From NCBI RefSeq assembly GCF_002179555.1, contig NZ_NHOU01000006.1:146778-202469 (forward strand): DNA of 55,692 bases, read 5' to 3'. The translations under genes were made by a program, and so were the position numbers. The stretch comes from Salinicola salarius. GTDB taxonomy: Bacteria > Pseudomonadota > Gammaproteobacteria > Pseudomonadales > Halomonadaceae. Of this stretch, positions 55,033 to 55,692 are shown in pieces (positions within the stretch are counted from its first letter, which is position 1; each line of letters begins with the position of its first letter). The notes under the pieces are model-generated. The model saw only the letters and a list, made by a program, of their open reading frames with translations, did not search any database and had not been told where the DNA came from.

Positions 55033-55545
55033 ATGCTCATTATTGGCAAAAAGCTCTCGCCGTATGCCCTATTGTCCATATCGGGCCTGCTGGCAGCGTC
55101 TGATCAGGCTGTAAAGTGGCTGGTGCAGCAATCAATGGCCTATGGCGAGTATGTTTCGGTGACCCCGTTCTTTAACTGGGTGCACCTATGGAACACCGGT
55201 GCCGCATTCAGTCTTTTTGCGAATGGTGGAGGCTGGCAGCGCTACTTTTTTATCGGAATCGCGGTAGTGGTCTCGATTTTTCTGATCAAGCTGATCCTTG
55301 AAAATCGTCATAAAGGAGAAGCCATCGCTTACAGTCTTATCCTCGGTGGCGCCATGGGCAACCTGATTGACCGGGTCTTTCGCGGCTATGTTGTGGATTC
55401 CTTTGATTTCTATTGGCGAGACTGGCATTGGCCGGCCTTCAACCTGGCTGATATTGCAATTGTCCTCGGTGCCTTACTTTTCGTTTCCAGCAGCTTGTTG
55501 GGTAAAAAAGCAAACACCAATGCCGAGCCGGATGGATCTGACTGA
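55033..55545 (+). CDS. lspA: Lipoprotein signal peptidase, mobile copy
   Basis: LspA cleaves signal peptides of prolipoproteins at the membrane. The 170-residue protein has four helices and the aspartic dyad Asp122 (YVVDSFDFY) and Asp140 (FNLADIAI), plus NTGAAFS and GNLIDR. As a passenger of the element it is an additional copy besides the chromosomal one; in related elements it accompanies metal genes, reason unknown. Confidence 0.93.
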   Translation: MLIIGKKLSPYALLSISGLLAASDQAVKWLVQQSMAYGEYVSVTPFFNWVHLWNTGAAFSLFANGGGWQRYFFIGIAVVVSIFLIKLILENRHKGEAIAYSLILGGAMGNLIDRVFRGYVVDSFDFYWRDWHWPAFNLADIAIVLGALLFVSSSLLGKKANTNAEPDGSD

Positions 55546-55566
55546 CACCTACGCCTATACAACACC

Positions 55567-55692
55567 ATGACCGAACGTCCCGACAACATCCTTCACCTGC
55601 CGCAATACCAAGTACTGGGCTGCAAATCAACCGACGACGAAATGCACTTCCAGGTGGACGTGCCCGATCCCATCGCCTGCGAGGAATGCGGC
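55567..55692 (+). CDS. tnpA: ISL3-family transposase, N-terminal part
   Basis: The first 42 codons are visible, then the window ends. The product starts MTERPDNILHLPQYQV and has CEECG at the edge, the first pair of the N-terminal zinc finger typical of ISL3 transposases. It follows lspA by 21 bases. Confidence 0.8.
   Translation, partial: MTERPDNILHLPQYQVLGCKSTDDEMHFQVDVPDPIACEECG

Larger units (their letters stand above)
53543..55692. mobile_element. ISPpu12-like (ISL3 family) element with metal passenger genes, left part
   Basis: The left end starts GGGTAAGCGGATTAAATGG and breaks the AbiEii gene. Inside are merR, an HMA-CDF transporter gene, lspA and the first 42 codons of an ISL3-type transposase; ISPpu12 of the TOL plasmid has this same set, from memory. 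Base use is more AT-rich than the chromosome on the left. The right end is outside the window, so the target duplication (8 bp in this family; expected copy here CCAATTGA, 53535-53542) cannot be confirmed. Confidence 0.85.

Overview
The window looks like chromosomal DNA of a GC-rich gammaproteobacterium, most likely Halomonadaceae (Halomonas, Salinicola, Chromohalobacter or a relative). This rests on overall protein character, the order tig-clpP-clpX-lon-hup-ppiD, and an enteric-style flagellar hierarchy (FlhDC plus FliA) beside a Cio-type cytochrome bd; the genus is inference. The right end holds a metal-resistance insertion sequence of the ISPpu12 type, visibly richer in AT than the rest.

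Layout. 1-8.8 kb: protein quality control (trigger factor, ClpP, ClpX, Lon, HU-beta, PpiD) with clear terminators and promoters between units. 8.9-10 kb: a CurA-like NADPH oxidoreductase whose Shine-Dalgarno sequence lies inside a hairpin. 10-14.9 kb, minus strand: a YkgJ-type Cys-cluster protein, the queuosine genes queD, queE and queC, type I asparaginase, a CBS-domain protein and an unrecognised protein. 15-18.8 kb: fliD-fliS-fliT-fliK and a stand-alone FlhB C-terminal-domain protein. 19.1-36.8 kb: flhDC, motAB, cheAW, two chemoreceptors, cheR, cheB, cheY, cheZ, flhB, flhA, flhE and fliA. 37-40.6 kb, minus strand: pqiABC. 41-42 kb: a CaCA-type Ca2+/Na+ antiporter. 42-45 kb, minus strand: cstA, a small protein ending in Cys-Cys, and an ArsA-like ATPase. 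45-46.4 kb, minus strand: a Bcr/CflA exporter. 47-52.9 kb: a short-Q-loop cytochrome bd oxidase (cydA/cioA, cydB) with its cydDC exporter. 52.9-53.5 kb: the remnant of an AbiEii toxin gene, cut by the insertion sequence and also frameshifted. 53.5 kb to the end: the insertion sequence with a CadR/PbrR-like MerR regulator, an HMA-CDF metal transporter, lspA and the start of an ISL3-type transposase.

How the genes work together. FlhDC (class I) would activate the export and basal-body genes and fliA. FliA (sigma-28) would then read at least five sigma-28-type promoters visible here, before fliD, motA, each of the two receptor genes and cheYZ. The two receptors feed CheA/CheW; CheR and CheB set adaptation, CheY carries the signal and CheZ ends it. 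The cydABDC cluster carries both the oxidase and the thiol exporter needed for its assembly. No complete novel system is evident. The most unusual parts are the CstA/CC-tail/ArsA module, the stand-alone FlhB C-domain beside FliK, a 15-bp repeat array inside the cydD coding region, the hairpin over the start of the curA-like gene, and the doubly broken AbiEii locus.
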